From a virus, in IMG/VR virus record IMGVR_UViG_3300042485_001470, positions 1 through 64,000 of that record: a stretch of 64,000 bases of DNA; one strand, written 5' to 3'. The position numbers and the translations under genes were made by a program. Under the pieces are notes generated by a model. It was not told the DNA's origin. It ran no database searches and worked only from the letters and a program-made list of their open reading frames with translations. The first letter of the stretch is position 1. Each line of letters starts with the position of its first letter. This document shows positions 28,301-35,600 of this stretch, piece by piece.

Positions 28301-30638
28301 TTCTGATGGAACTTCTGGAACAAGTGGTTCTGATGGTAGCAGTGGAACAAGCGGAACTTCTGGAACAAGCGGAACTTCTGGTTCAACTGGAACTGATGGA
28401 ACTTCTGGAACAACAGGTTCTTCTGGAACTTCGGGAATAGATGGTACATCTGGAAGTAGTGGTACAAATGGAACTACTGGTACTGCTGGTAGTAGTGGTA
28501 CAAGTGGTACGCAAGGAACGTCTGGTTCTGATGGTACTTCTGGTTCATCTGGAACAAGTGGTTTGGATGGTACATATTTTGGTAGTAGTGGAACAAGCGG
28601 AAGTTCAGGAAGTAGTGGTACTTCAGGCACAAGCGGTACTTCAGGAACAAGCGGAACTTCTGGATTGGATGGAACTTTCTTTGGTAGTAGTGGTACTTCT
28701 GGTAGTGAAGGTTCTTCTGGAACTTCTGGTAGTGGAGGTTCTTCTGGAACTTCTGGTTCAACTGGTACTGGAGGAACTTCGGGAACAACTGGTACATCTG
28801 GTTCTTCTGGATTAAATGGTACATTCTTTGGTACAAACGGAACAAGCGGAACTTCTGGGACAAGTGGAACAAGTGGTTCATCGGGTTCAACTGGTACAGC
28901 TGGTTCATCGGGTACTTCTGGTATATCTGGTAGTTCTGGATTGGATGGAACGTTCTTTGGTTCTTCTGGAACGTCAGGAACTTCTGGTTCTAATGGAACT
29001 TCTGGTTCAACTGGTACTGCTGGTTCAAGCGGAAGTAGTGGTACATCTGGTACTTCTGGATTGGATGGAACTTTCTTCGGTTCAAGTGGAAGTAGTGGTA
29101 GTGCTGGTTCATCAGGAACTTCTGGTGCTGGTTCAAGTGGTAGCAGTGGTTCTTCTGGAAGTAGTGGTACAAGTGGTTTAGATGGTACATTATTTGGTTC
29201 AAGCGGAAGTAGTGGTTCATCGGGAACTTCTGGAGCCGGAACTTCTGGTAGTAGTGGTAGTACGGGTTCGTCTGGTTCAGCTGGTACTTCTGGTTTAGAT
29301 GGTACATTCTTTGGAAGTAGTGGTACAAGTGGATTGTCTGGTACTAATGGAAGTACAGGAACTGCTGGTTCTTCTGGTACTTCTGGTATTAGTGGTACAA
29401 ATGGTACTTCTGGAACTTCTGGTTTTGATGGTACATTCTTTGGAAGTAGTGGTACATCGGGTAGTTCTGGAACAAGCGGAACTTCTGGTTCAACTGGTAC
29501 TGATGGTACAACAGGTTCAGCAGGTACTTCTGGTATTTCTGGAACAAGTGGATTTGACGGTACATTCTTTGGTTCATCAGGAACTTCTGGTACTTCTGGT
29601 ACTTCTGGTTCAACTGGTACTGCTGGTTCTTCTGGTTCAACTGGTACTGATGGTACTTCTGGTATTTCTGGAACAAGTGGATTTGACGGTACATATTTTG
29701 GTTCGTCTGGAACATCAGGAACTTCTGGTTCTAATGGAACTTCTGGTTCAACTGGTACTGATGGAACTTCTGGTTCAACTGGTACAAATGGAACAAGTGG
29801 AAGTAGCGGTTTAAATGGTACATTCTTTGGAAGTAGTGGTACTAGTGGAGCTAATGGTTCTACTGGAGTAGCTGGTACTTCTGGTACTTCTGGTACAACA
29901 CCTCCAAACTTTACGTCTGGAACTTCTGGAAGTGGAGGTACATCCGGCATAACAGGAACTTCTGGTACTTCTGGTACAACACCTCCAAACTTTACATCTG
30001 GAACAAGTGGAAGTTCCGGACAAACTGGTACTTCTGGTACTTCTGGTACAACTCCGCCTAACTTTACATCTGGAACAAGTGGAAGTGGTGGCACATCAGG
30101 ACAAACTGGTACATCAGGAACTTCTGGTACAACACCTCCAAACTTTACGTCTGGAACTTCTGGTACAAATGGATTTAGTTTAAATGGTACAACCAATAAT
30201 GGATTACTTACATATCAAGATGTTCCTGTTGCGGCTTTTGTTGAAAGTAATTTAACATTTGATGGTACTACTTTATCCATAACAGGAAACATAGTATCTT
30301 CTACACATATAACTTCAACTACATTTAGAGAAACTTATATTGATTTAGGAACTGGAACAAGCGCAACATTAGACCTATCAACAGCAAATAATTTTAGAAG
30401 ACAATTTAGTGGTACATCTACATTAACATTCTCAAACCCACCTGCCTCAAATGCATTTGGATTTACATTTACAATGATAAACGCTGGTGGTTATTCAATA
30501 ACTTGGCCTGCTAGTGTAGATTGGGTTAATGGAAGTGCTCCAATATTAACATCAATTGGTACTGATGTATTATCATTCTTTACATTTAATGGTGGTACAA
30601 CTTATTACGGATTTGTAGTTGGAAAAAATATGAGTTAA
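19359..30638 (+). CDS. Giant tail fibre (3759 aa) with two cupredoxin domains and Gly-Ser/Thr triplets
   Basis: The N-terminus (ISNLLTGRVRVVSPKN, RYQFLDLSQAEPNLG) resembles a recurrent marine myophage fibre start, presumably the baseplate anchor. Residues ~80-2100 are about 25 copies of a beta module with SGSVTASVSPxFGF, SGSxFTGS and FxGDGxxLxNIP. Two cupredoxin-like domains interrupt them (residues ~738-845 and ~1363-1475) with complete type 1 copper ligands: His783, Cys829, His832, Met835 and His1411, Cys1457, His1460, Met1463. After a spacer with TASYAL repeats, residues ~2455-3600 are Gly-x-y triplets of Ser and Thr, punctuated eleven times by GLDGTFFG-like steps and ending in four TTPPNFTSG units. 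The last ~160 residues are a non-repetitive beta-rich tip (TIDLG..., then FSNPPASNAFGFTFTMINAGG). It is likely a long adhesive fibre. The 3690-nt antisense open frame over the triplets is a composition artefact. Confidence 0.85.
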   Translation: MAISNLLTGRVRVVSPKNVTSERYQFLDLSQAEPNLGVPNFSASLSGSPAIVVSDDQGNRAFVRSLDLDRATGAFTGSFTGSFTGSYFGDGSQLFNLPGATFIASGSATASFQQGDLLINTNTRVQGDLYVDDTIYAESLIVSYISSSVIYSSGSNVFGDNYNDTQQFTGSVLVSSSIIVNDITASQSISGSFTGSFFGDGRDIFNLPQATRLVTGSVTASVTPEDGFKVVSIDSGSTFTGSLFVSGNMTIPSGSGFFSGSGEGLFNIPLSALNIDSLVASRIASGSVTASVSPTEGFKVLSVASGSTFTGSLFVSGNVVIPSGSGFFSGSGEGLFNIPLSALNIDSLVSTELASGSVTASVSPVFGFRVASQESGSQFTGSINISGSLFVSPFSGSLQLASGSNYYGEGQYLRNIPRSALTEDALISNEIKSGSITASVSPDFGFKVQTPFTGSQIGSQFTGSVDVSGSVKAFTFIGDGSQLTNVQAAAAPRIESGSVTASVSPNFGFRVESAQSGSEFTGSIEVSGSIFLNSGSFYSGSGERLFNIPRAALTPDALLSVEIKSGSVTASVSPQFGFRVESADSGSEFTGSVDISGSIFLNSGSFYSGSGRGLFDIPRSALAPDALISNLIASGSVTASVTPDFGFTVDSLESGSRFTGSLFVSGNIEILTGSFSGSGKNLREIPLTAIPDLDLSKIGSGSVTASIRPNEGFRVNTFSTFTGSMLISASAIYLPSESIQTVFNVTNSGISQYVFSGAAIGTNPTLTLVRGITYTFNVNAPGHPFWIKTIQTTGTGDAYSTGVTNNGDDVGVITFTPANDSPSRLYYICQNHSAMNGVIDIVDGILQRGPDVTISGSLFVSDRIVAREVTASISASYIQGDGAGLFNIPRSAFTGDSFRIASGSVTASVSPVFGFKVESTERGSELSGSVKVSGSIVASSVTAVSMSAFDISGSFQGDGSRLTNIVIPPLETTQIASGSVTASAIPDKGFVVFSPTNGSQFTGSIFISGSRGVELTSGSSFSGSGARLFDIPRTALAPDALDTNRILSGSVTASVTPDFGFRVQSTEKGSQFSGSLFLSGSVFLRTGSFSGSGRQLFDIPVAALSDLDTSKIFSGSVTASVSPNFGFVVTSVASGSTINGSLVVSGSTRFRMGVSASVFSGSGAGLTDIPFSALSQELFRIASGSVTASALPDRGFVVESELVGSEFTGSVDISGSLIITATSGALVLGSSSAYYGEGTYLRNIPRNALSEDALISTEIKSGSVTASVSPNFGFVVKSAESGSEFTGSIDVSGSVTVKSGSFFIGDGRFLNNITLANLAIDSTKIFSGSATASISPSEGFKVNTHSRFDGSFIVSSSTRPTPDYLLNTTFLVTNDGSSAYNISDTIISGSNPTITLVKGVTYTFNVNASGHPFYIKTVNSIGTANAYNTGVTNNGDDVGVIIFTPPSDAPNVLYYNCQLHSSMFGVINIVDEITTPATIQFIGNTKIEGNLTASMFSGSGRGLFDIPRSAITEDSVRIASGSVTASVSPESGFLVESVISGSTFSGSVVVSGSMFLNFTSGALYIDSSSGLYSDGQFLRNIPRSALTEDALISTEIKSGSVTASVAPDYGFRVITDSTSSIDEFGVYTTQIGSRFTGSVDVSGSLFINEVSGAIYLQSSSNYYGEGRYLRNIPRSALTEDALISTEIKSGSVTASVTPDEGFRVITDRTGSQIGSQFTGSVNISGSLISDDVTARGFFFGDGRFITNVQAAAAPLIASGSATASVASGESFVVITSKTGSQIGSEFTGSIGVSGSVSAFDVTSTGFFFGDGRFITNVVATAAPFIASGSATASVANGFDFRVITAATGSEVGSEFTGSVSVSGSLTADDLTARGFLFGDGRFITNVQAAAAPLIASGSATASVQSGDTFRVVTAPLSGSYRSQFTSSVAISGSITASIYFGDGGGLFNIPPDAIENLELAKINSGSGFAQIDPTKLEVNVPITASRYDGDGSGLFNIPPEALDDLKIDRIQSGSFEAVISPNRGLEIGTRTFVSGNLSVSGGLFVTGGNVTVSSGSSFIGDGSGLTNINIANLSFETSLLQSGSAIARISPNFGFVVNTSSLIDGNLVVSNKITASNLIFAPLFTGSFLGTYNFQGVGPTASAEYDILRFDTDRGYFVPQPETSLTETVSFNSVSDLTIVHNLGIRYPMVQVYATGSEDQLLPGQIISIDDDTIQIKFAGLTSGHVVIGSGGSLINGTINGDRVFGPVLSASYAVTAEFAKTVAGFDSASLANLSASLSDTAQYVRNNQTSSMSVFSAVSSSYALTASYIENLSGLNLTDYVRNDRTSSMTVLSASFARTASYALFAQNASNVDTTNFVQNSQTASMLVGTASLAYTASYALYALNAEGVNTASFLQVNKDSSINANLTVSGSLGVSGSLLLQSLQTGSSEDVVIWNSVTKKLERRNIVAAVGSSGTGGTSGLDGTAGSSGSSGTSGTSGSSGTSGTSGSAGSSGSSGTSGQDGSSGSSGSSGSSGSSGSSGSSGSSGSSGSSGSSGTSGSSGTSGSSGTSGTTGSSGTSGSSGTSGSSGSSGSSGSSGSSGTTGSSGSSGSSGSSGSSGSSGTSGTSGTSGTSGTSGTSGTSGTSGSSGSGGSSGTSGTSGTSGTSGSSGSSGSSGSGGTSGSGGTSGSSGSGGTSGSGGTSGTSGTSGSGGTSGSSGSGGTSGSGGTTGSAGTSGTSGSSATAGTGGTSGTSGTSGTSGTSGSGGTSGTSGSGGTSGTSGSDGLSGTSGTSGTSGTSGSGGTSGTSGTSGTTGSAGTSGTSGSSGSSGTSGTSGEDGTSGTSGSSGSSGTSGTTGSSGTSGSSGTSGSSGSSGSSGSSGTSGTTGSSGTSGTSGTSGTSGTDGTSGTSGSSGSSGTSGTTGSSGSSGSSGTSGTSGTDGTSGTSGSAGSSGTSGTNGSAGTSGSSGSSGTSGTDGTSGSSGSSGTSGSTGTDGTSGTTGSDGTSGTSGSDGSSGTSGTSGTSGTSGSTGTDGTSGTTGSSGTSGIDGTSGSSGTNGTTGTAGSSGTSGTQGTSGSDGTSGSSGTSGLDGTYFGSSGTSGSSGSSGTSGTSGTSGTSGTSGLDGTFFGSSGTSGSEGSSGTSGSGGSSGTSGSTGTGGTSGTTGTSGSSGLNGTFFGTNGTSGTSGTSGTSGSSGSTGTAGSSGTSGISGSSGLDGTFFGSSGTSGTSGSNGTSGSTGTAGSSGSSGTSGTSGLDGTFFGSSGSSGSAGSSGTSGAGSSGSSGSSGSSGTSGLDGTLFGSSGSSGSSGTSGAGTSGSSGSTGSSGSAGTSGLDGTFFGSSGTSGLSGTNGSTGTAGSSGTSGISGTNGTSGTSGFDGTFFGSSGTSGSSGTSGTSGSTGTDGTTGSAGTSGISGTSGFDGTFFGSSGTSGTSGTSGSTGTAGSSGSTGTDGTSGISGTSGFDGTYFGSSGTSGTSGSNGTSGSTGTDGTSGSTGTNGTSGSSGLNGTFFGSSGTSGANGSTGVAGTSGTSGTTPPNFTSGTSGSGGTSGITGTSGTSGTTPPNFTSGTSGSSGQTGTSGTSGTTPPNFTSGTSGSGGTSGQTGTSGTSGTTPPNFTSGTSGTNGFSLNGTTNNGLLTYQDVPVAAFVESNLTFDGTTLSITGNIVSSTHITSTTFRETYIDLGTGTSATLDLSTANNFRRQFSGTSTLTFSNPPASNAFGFTFTMINAGGYSITWPASVDWVNGSAPILTSIGTDVLSFFTFNGGTTYYGFVVGKNMS
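19580..25660 (+). repeat. VTASVSP / GDG fibre module array (about 25 copies)
   Basis: Tandem beta modules of roughly 60-100 residues carry an SGSVTASVSP-type strand, a FTGSxxVSGS strand and a FxGDGxxLFNIP or SGSGxxLFNIP turn. About 22 copies are clear and three are degenerate. One copy also occurs near the start of the 2770-residue fibre (33000-33060), showing shared ancestry. Confidence 0.8.
26716..30170 (+). repeat. Gly-Ser/Thr triplet region (collagen-like period, no proline)
   Basis: About 1150 codons follow a strict Gly-x-y period in which x and y are almost only Ser or Thr, with rare Asp, Ala, Asn. Eleven GLDGTFFG-type interruptions occur between about 28559 and 29830, and four TTPPNFTSG units end the tract. 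At the DNA level it is a degenerate GGTNCN-rich repeat prone to recombination and misassembly. Confidence 0.85.
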
Positions 30639-30649
30639 TAATTATAGTT

Positions 30650-31552
30650 ATGAGTATAGCAAGAAAATTAATACCATCGGATTCAGCAGAAGTGTTTCCA
30701 TTTGTATTTAGAATCCAAACAACAACAGCAAATACAGTATTTACTGTACCTTTGGTTGATTTTGGATTACTAAAACCAAATCTTACGATAAGTTGGGGTG
30801 ATGGTACATCATCTCCTTTGATAACATCATCATCTTCTACCGATAGAATCAAAACATACACAACACCGGGTACATATACTATTACTATTAGTGGATTTAT
30901 GCCAGGATTTTCGGTAAATAATAATATTAATATTAGAAATCTTATTATCGAATTAGTACAATGGGGAATTGTTGGATTAAGAACTATAAATTTTTATGGT
31001 TGTCAAAATTTAACATCTATTCCTGGTAGTGCAACTCTTGATGATGTTGGTGGATATACTGGATTAGCAGAAGTTGTAAATTTCAACTCATTTTTTCAAG
31101 CAACTAGATTAGCAAATATACCAGCTGACCTTTTTGATTATTCACCAAATGCTACAACGTTTTCAAATACATTCGCATCGATATTAACATTGACAAGCGT
31201 ACCAACTGGATTATTTGATAACGTACCTTCTGCAACTACATTTGCATCTTGTTTCTTTGCATGCACCGCACTTACTTCAGTACCATCAACATTGTTTGAC
31301 CAAAATATAAACGCATCAAACTTTTCTGGTACTTTTAGAAATTGTAGAGCACTTACAAATGTATTACAATTTACAAATAATGTAAACGCATTGATTTTTA
31401 ATAACTGCTATAATATGAGTTCTACAACAAATGCACTTACAGGCACAGCACCTGAATTATGGAATAGAACCCCAACACCTTCTGGAACTGATTGTTTTAA
31501 TAATTGTGTTAATTTAACAAATTTCGCAACAATACCTGCAAACTTTAAGTAA
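30650..31552 (+). CDS. PKD-like and DUF285/BspA-type repeat protein
   Basis: The protein has 300 residues. Residues ~40-80 have the PKD-like signature: TISWGDGT, then TYTTPGTYTITISG. Residues ~105-270 hold about four repeats of the form LTSVPxGLFDxxxxATTFxxxFxxCxAL, with a Cys or small residue in each FxxC. This is the pattern of DUF285 / BspA-like leucine-rich repeats common on Bacteroidota and Mycoplasma surfaces. No signal peptide is present, so it is probably a virion adhesin rather than a secreted host protein. It lies between a giant fibre and a fibre assembly chaperone-like gene, 11 nt after the fibre stop. A distal tip or receptor-binding role is plausible. Acquisition from a host surface protein is inferred. 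Confidence 0.75.
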   Translation: MSIARKLIPSDSAEVFPFVFRIQTTTANTVFTVPLVDFGLLKPNLTISWGDGTSSPLITSSSSTDRIKTYTTPGTYTITISGFMPGFSVNNNINIRNLIIELVQWGIVGLRTINFYGCQNLTSIPGSATLDDVGGYTGLAEVVNFNSFFQATRLANIPADLFDYSPNATTFSNTFASILTLTSVPTGLFDNVPSATTFASCFFACTALTSVPSTLFDQNINASNFSGTFRNCRALTNVLQFTNNVNALIFNNCYNMSSTTNALTGTAPELWNRTPTPSGTDCFNNCVNLTNFATIPANFK

Positions 31553-31553
31553 T

Positions 31554-31997
31554 ATGTATTTAAGAATTATAGATGAAACGATAAATTATCCTTATACTAT
31601 TAAGGAATTGAGAGAAGCCTATCCTAATGTAAGTTTACCTGCTGAATTATCGGATGAAATGTTGGCAGATTGGGATGTGTATGTGGTTACTCCAACTACA
31701 ATGCCAAATGATTATACAAAAAATATTACCGAAGGAACTCCTGTTTTGACGGATGGTGTATATTATCAAAATTGGATTCAAATAAATGCAACCGAATCTG
31801 AAATAAATTATAGATTAGAAAACCAATGGGAAGAAGTAAGAATAATTAGAAATGAATTACTTAAAGAATCTGATTGGACTCAATTAAATGATATTTCTCA
31901 AACAATAAAAGATTTGTGGAGTACTTATAGACAAGAATTGAGAGATGTAACGAATCAGCAAAATCCGTTTAATATAGAATGGCCTGTAAAACCCTAA
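31554..31997 (+). CDS. Probable tail fibre assembly chaperone (Phage_tail_APC-like)
   Basis: This 147-residue protein has an N-terminal TIKELREAYPNVSLPAEL segment, seen at the start of many phage fibre assembly proteins, followed by a YVV-Pxx-xPxxY strand. The C-terminal 60 residues follow the tail assembly chaperone pattern: IIRNELLKESDWTQL, then a helix with KDLWSTYRQELRDVT, and a final PFNIEWPVKP. In that family R-x-x-L-L-x-x-S-D-W and Y-R-Q-x-L-R-D are the conserved marks. It would help fold or attach the adjacent fibre or PKD/DUF285 protein. It starts 1 nt after the upstream stop codon, so the two are probably translated together. Confidence 0.75.
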   Translation: MYLRIIDETINYPYTIKELREAYPNVSLPAELSDEMLADWDVYVVTPTTMPNDYTKNITEGTPVLTDGVYYQNWIQINATESEINYRLENQWEEVRIIRNELLKESDWTQLNDISQTIKDLWSTYRQELRDVTNQQNPFNIEWPVKP

Positions 31998-32012
31998 AAG
32001 ATATGGAAGTTT

Positions 32013-32021
32013 ATATTTATA
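32013..32021 (+). promoter_or_regulatory. Candidate late promoter ATATTTATA
   Basis: An exact element lies 25 nt before the ATG at 32047, in the 49-nt gap after the chaperone-like gene. It would drive the two small genes and the 2770-residue fibre. Confidence 0.5.
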
Positions 32022-32046
32022 CCTATAACAAAATAGTTAAGGTAAA

Positions 32047-32328
32047 ATGGTAATACACAATCCTATATTTTCGGGTTCTATAATTCAAGATAGAAATAAT
32101 GCTTTTGCGGATTTAAGTGGTTCGTTTACTGGTTCTTTAACTGGTTCATTTAAAGGTACAATTGATGTTCAACAAGCATCATTTGCAAATTTAAGTATAA
32201 CTAATAAATTATCGGTAAGTGGTTCTTTAATAATGACCGGTTCTATGAATTTGAATGCCGGTGGATATTTAGTAGATGGGGTGAATGTATTAGATTCAGC
32301 TATCGCATTTGCAATAGCGTTGGGATAA
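32047..32328 (+). CDS. Small fibre-like protein (93 aa)
   Basis: This short protein is built from fibre-type strands: DLSGSFTGSLTGSFKG, LSVSGSLIMTGSMNL, and a hydrophobic C-terminus VLDSAIAFAIALG. The first part resembles the SGSFTGSF leader of the 3759-residue fibre, so it may be a free-standing shaft or connector segment, or a remnant of a larger fibre gene. It is preceded by a promoter-like element and followed after 14 A-rich nt by the next gene. The function is not known. Confidence 0.65.
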   Translation: MVIHNPIFSGSIIQDRNNAFADLSGSFTGSLTGSFKGTIDVQQASFANLSITNKLSVSGSLIMTGSMNLNAGGYLVDGVNVLDSAIAFAIALG

Positions 32329-32342
32329 AAAAATAAAAAAAA

Positions 32343-32675
32343 ATGGCAAACGCATTTAAAAATAGTATAGCAAGTTCAATTGGAACAACTGGTGTGCCGG
32401 TTTACACAACACCAGCAAATACATCAACAACGGTAATTGGTGTTGGTGTGGCAAACGTAAATACAAACAATATTTCGGTTAGTGTAATGGTGAGAGATGT
32501 ATCTGCAAATAAAGTTGCATACGTTGTTAAAGATGCGTTGATAGTGCCTGGTAGTTCTAATGTGTTGGTTGGTGGTGAACAAAAGTTAGTTTTAGAAAGT
32601 GGAGATTTTCTTTCGGTAACATCATCATTAGCTAATTCGGCAGATGTAATTGTTTCGGTATTGGAGATAACATAA
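32343..32675 (+). CDS. Small conserved virion protein (110 aa)
   Basis: The protein begins MANAFKNSIASSIGTTG and continues with VYTTPANTSTTVIGVGVANV, a VSVMVRDVS strand and a C-terminal VGGEQKLVLESGDFLSVTS...VSVLEIT. The TTVIG-x-x-x-AN and GGEQK-x-V-L-E-x-GD patterns match a small beta-sandwich protein I know from marine T4-like phages, where it is annotated only as a virion structural protein. It has no signal peptide or membrane span. Its place directly before a fibre gene suggests a decoration or fibre-base role. Confidence 0.75.
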   Translation: MANAFKNSIASSIGTTGVPVYTTPANTSTTVIGVGVANVNTNNISVSVMVRDVSANKVAYVVKDALIVPGSSNVLVGGEQKLVLESGDFLSVTSSLANSADVIVSVLEIT

Positions 32676-32687
32676 AAGTTTTAATGA

Positions 32688-35600
32688 ATGGAATATTTGG
32701 GTAAAAGTCCTAATGGGTTAAATCAACTAAGTTCATCCTTAGTTGGTTTGTTTGTAAGTGGTAGTAATATAGCACAATTTTCATCAGCATCAGTAAATGT
32801 TGTTGGTAGTGTTACTGCTTCTGGAATACAAGCATACGAAATAGATTCTTTTGGAAACTTACCATTGGAAATAAAATCTAATACTCAAATAACTGGGTCT
32901 TTAGCTGTATCATCTTCAATAACCGCATCTTTATTTAGAGGTGATGGTGCCGGATTGTTTAATATATCAGCCACATCTATTGGTGATATTGATAAAATAA
33001 AATCAGGTTCAGCAACTGCAATAATTTCACCAAATAAAGGGTTGGTAGTAAATGTACCAACTTCAATTGATGGTGTATTGGCAGTAAACGGAAATTCAAA
33101 CATAACTGGTTCAGTTGTAATAAGCCAAAACTTAAATGTGGCTGGAAAAATTACAACAACTGAATTACATACAACATTTATATCATCTTCAGTAATATTC
33201 TCATCTGGTTCAAATAAATTTGGTGACAACGTTATTGATAGACAAGAAATAACTGGTTCTTTAAACGTAAGTGGTTCTATATTTGTAGGCGGAAATACAA
33301 TACCAACCGATAATACAACAAATGAGGTGTTGGTGTTGAATACTACAACTGGTAGAATTAGTAGAAGATTTGCAGCAGCAACTTCTGGTACATCAGGAAC
33401 TTCTGGCACATCAGGAACTTCTGGAACATCAGGAACTTCTGGAACATCAGGAACTTCTGGCACATCGGGAACTTCTGGAACAAGCGGAACTTCTGGTACA
33501 TCAGGAACTTCTGGTACATCAGGAACTTCTGGTACATCGGGAACTTCTGGTACATCGGGAACTTCTGGAACATCAGGAACTTCTGGTACAAGTGGAACAT
33601 CGGGTTCTTCTGGTACTCGTGGAACAAGCGGAACTTCTGGAACATCAGGAACTTCTGGCACATCGGGAACTTCTGGTACAAGTGGTACATCTGGTTCTAG
33701 TGGAACAAGCGGAGCTAGTGGTAGTAGTGGTAGTAGTGGAACATCTGGAACTTCTGGCACAAGCGGTACATCTGGAACTTCGGGTATAAGTGGTAGTAGT
33801 GGAACGAGTGGAAGTAGTGGAACAAGTGGTTCTTCTGGAAGTAGTGGAACGAGTGGAAGTAGTGGAACAAGTGGTTCATCGGGAACTTCTGGTATAAGTG
33901 GTACATCAGGAACTTCTGGTATAAGTGGTACATCAGGAACTTCTGGTACATCGGGAATAAGTGGAAGTGCTGGTACGTCTGGTACAAGTGGTATAAGTGG
34001 TACATCGGGAACTTCTGGTACATCAGGAACAAGTGGAACATCGGGAACTTCTGGATTAACTGGAGCCGGTGGTGGTACTGGAAGTTCTGGTTCAAGTGGT
34101 TCTTCTGGAACTTCAGGAACATCTGGAACAAGCGGAACATCAGGAACTTCTGGGACTAGTGGTATAGGTGGAGCAAGTGGTACTAGCGGAACATCAGGAA
34201 CTTCTGGGACTAGTGGTACATCGGGTATAAATGGAAGTAGTGGAACATCCGGTACACGTGGAACTTCTGGTACAAGCGGAGCTAGTGGAACTGGTGGTAC
34301 TTCTGGTACATCAGGAACTTCTGGGACTAGTGGTACATCTGGTACATCGGGTACTTCTGGTACTTCTGGTACTTCTGGTTCACGTGGAACTTCTGGAACA
34401 AGTGGAGCCAGCGGAAGTGCAGGTTCATCGGGAACTTCTGGAACAAGTGGCACATCCGGAACTTCGGGTATAAGTGGTTCATCGGGAACTTCTGGTACAT
34501 CAGGAACTTCTGGTACATCAGGAACTTCTGGTAGTCGTGGTACAAGCGGAACTTCTGGCACAAGTGGAGTAAGTGGAAGTGCCGGTACAAGTGGTACTTC
34601 TGGTACAAGCGGAACATCGGGAACATCTGGAACATCGGGAACTTCTGGAACATCTGGAACTTCTGGAACATCTGGAACTTCTGGAACATCGGGAACTTCT
34701 GGAACATCAGGAGTAAGTGGTTCATCAGGAACTTCTGGTACAAGTGGAACATCGGGAACTTCTGGAACAAGCGGTACGTCTGGAACATCAGGAACTTCTG
34801 GAACAAGTGGTGTAAGTGGTTCATCGGGAACTTCTGGTACATCGGGAACAAGCGGTACATCAGGAACAAGCGGTACATCAGGAACAAGAGGAACTTCTGG
34901 TACAAGCGGAACTTCTGGTACGAGCGGAACATCCGGTACATCAGGAACATCTGGAACAAGTGGTTCATCTGGAACGCGTGGGACTTCTGGAACTTCTGGA
35001 ACTTCTGGTACATCAGGAACTTCTGGAACAAGCGGAAGTAGTGGTTCATCTGGATTACTATCATTAACTGGTACAACTGATAATGGTGTAATCACATTAA
35101 ATGGAACTGCACCAAACGCAACTGTTGAAGCAAACTTAAAATTCGATGGTAGTACATTGACAGTAACGGGGGATGCTACAATTAGTGGTAACTTAACTGT
35201 AAGTGGTACAACAACTACAATTAATACCGAAACAATCCTATTAGCGGATAATATTATAACTCTTAACTCAAACTTCACATCTGGAGCACCAACTGAAAAT
35301 GCTGGTATCGAAGTTAGGAGAGGTTCATCTGCAACTGTACAATTTTATTGGGATGAAACCAATGATAGATGGTATGCAGATAATACATTACAGGTTGTAG
35401 GCAACGTAATCCTTAGTGGTACAATAGATACTGGACAGGGAGCAACGGAAGTTCATTTAATGAATCAGAATCTTCGTACAACTGATAACGTAACACATGC
35501 TACAATTACAGCAACAAATGGTGTAAGTGTAACTGGTGGAAACCTTTCAGTAAGTGCTGGTAATATAACTATAAGTGGTACAATAGATACTGGACAAGGT

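Noticed and set aside
26504-30196. A 1230-codon open frame on the - strand rich in Pro, Val, Glu and Leu.
   Set aside because: It lies exactly opposite the Gly-Ser/Thr triplets; the reverse complement of such codons gives PEVPDVPLVP without stops. It has no start context, promoter or domain, and is a composition artefact.
26716-35055. A CRISPR array or diversity-generating retroelement in the repeat-rich regions.
   Set aside because: The repeats are in-frame codon triplets without unique spacers, and no reverse transcriptase, template/variable pair or cas gene is present in the window.
32885-35278. A 797-codon - strand frame over the second triplet tract.
   Set aside because: Same explanation: it mirrors the GTS repeats of the S74 fibre and has no other coding evidence.
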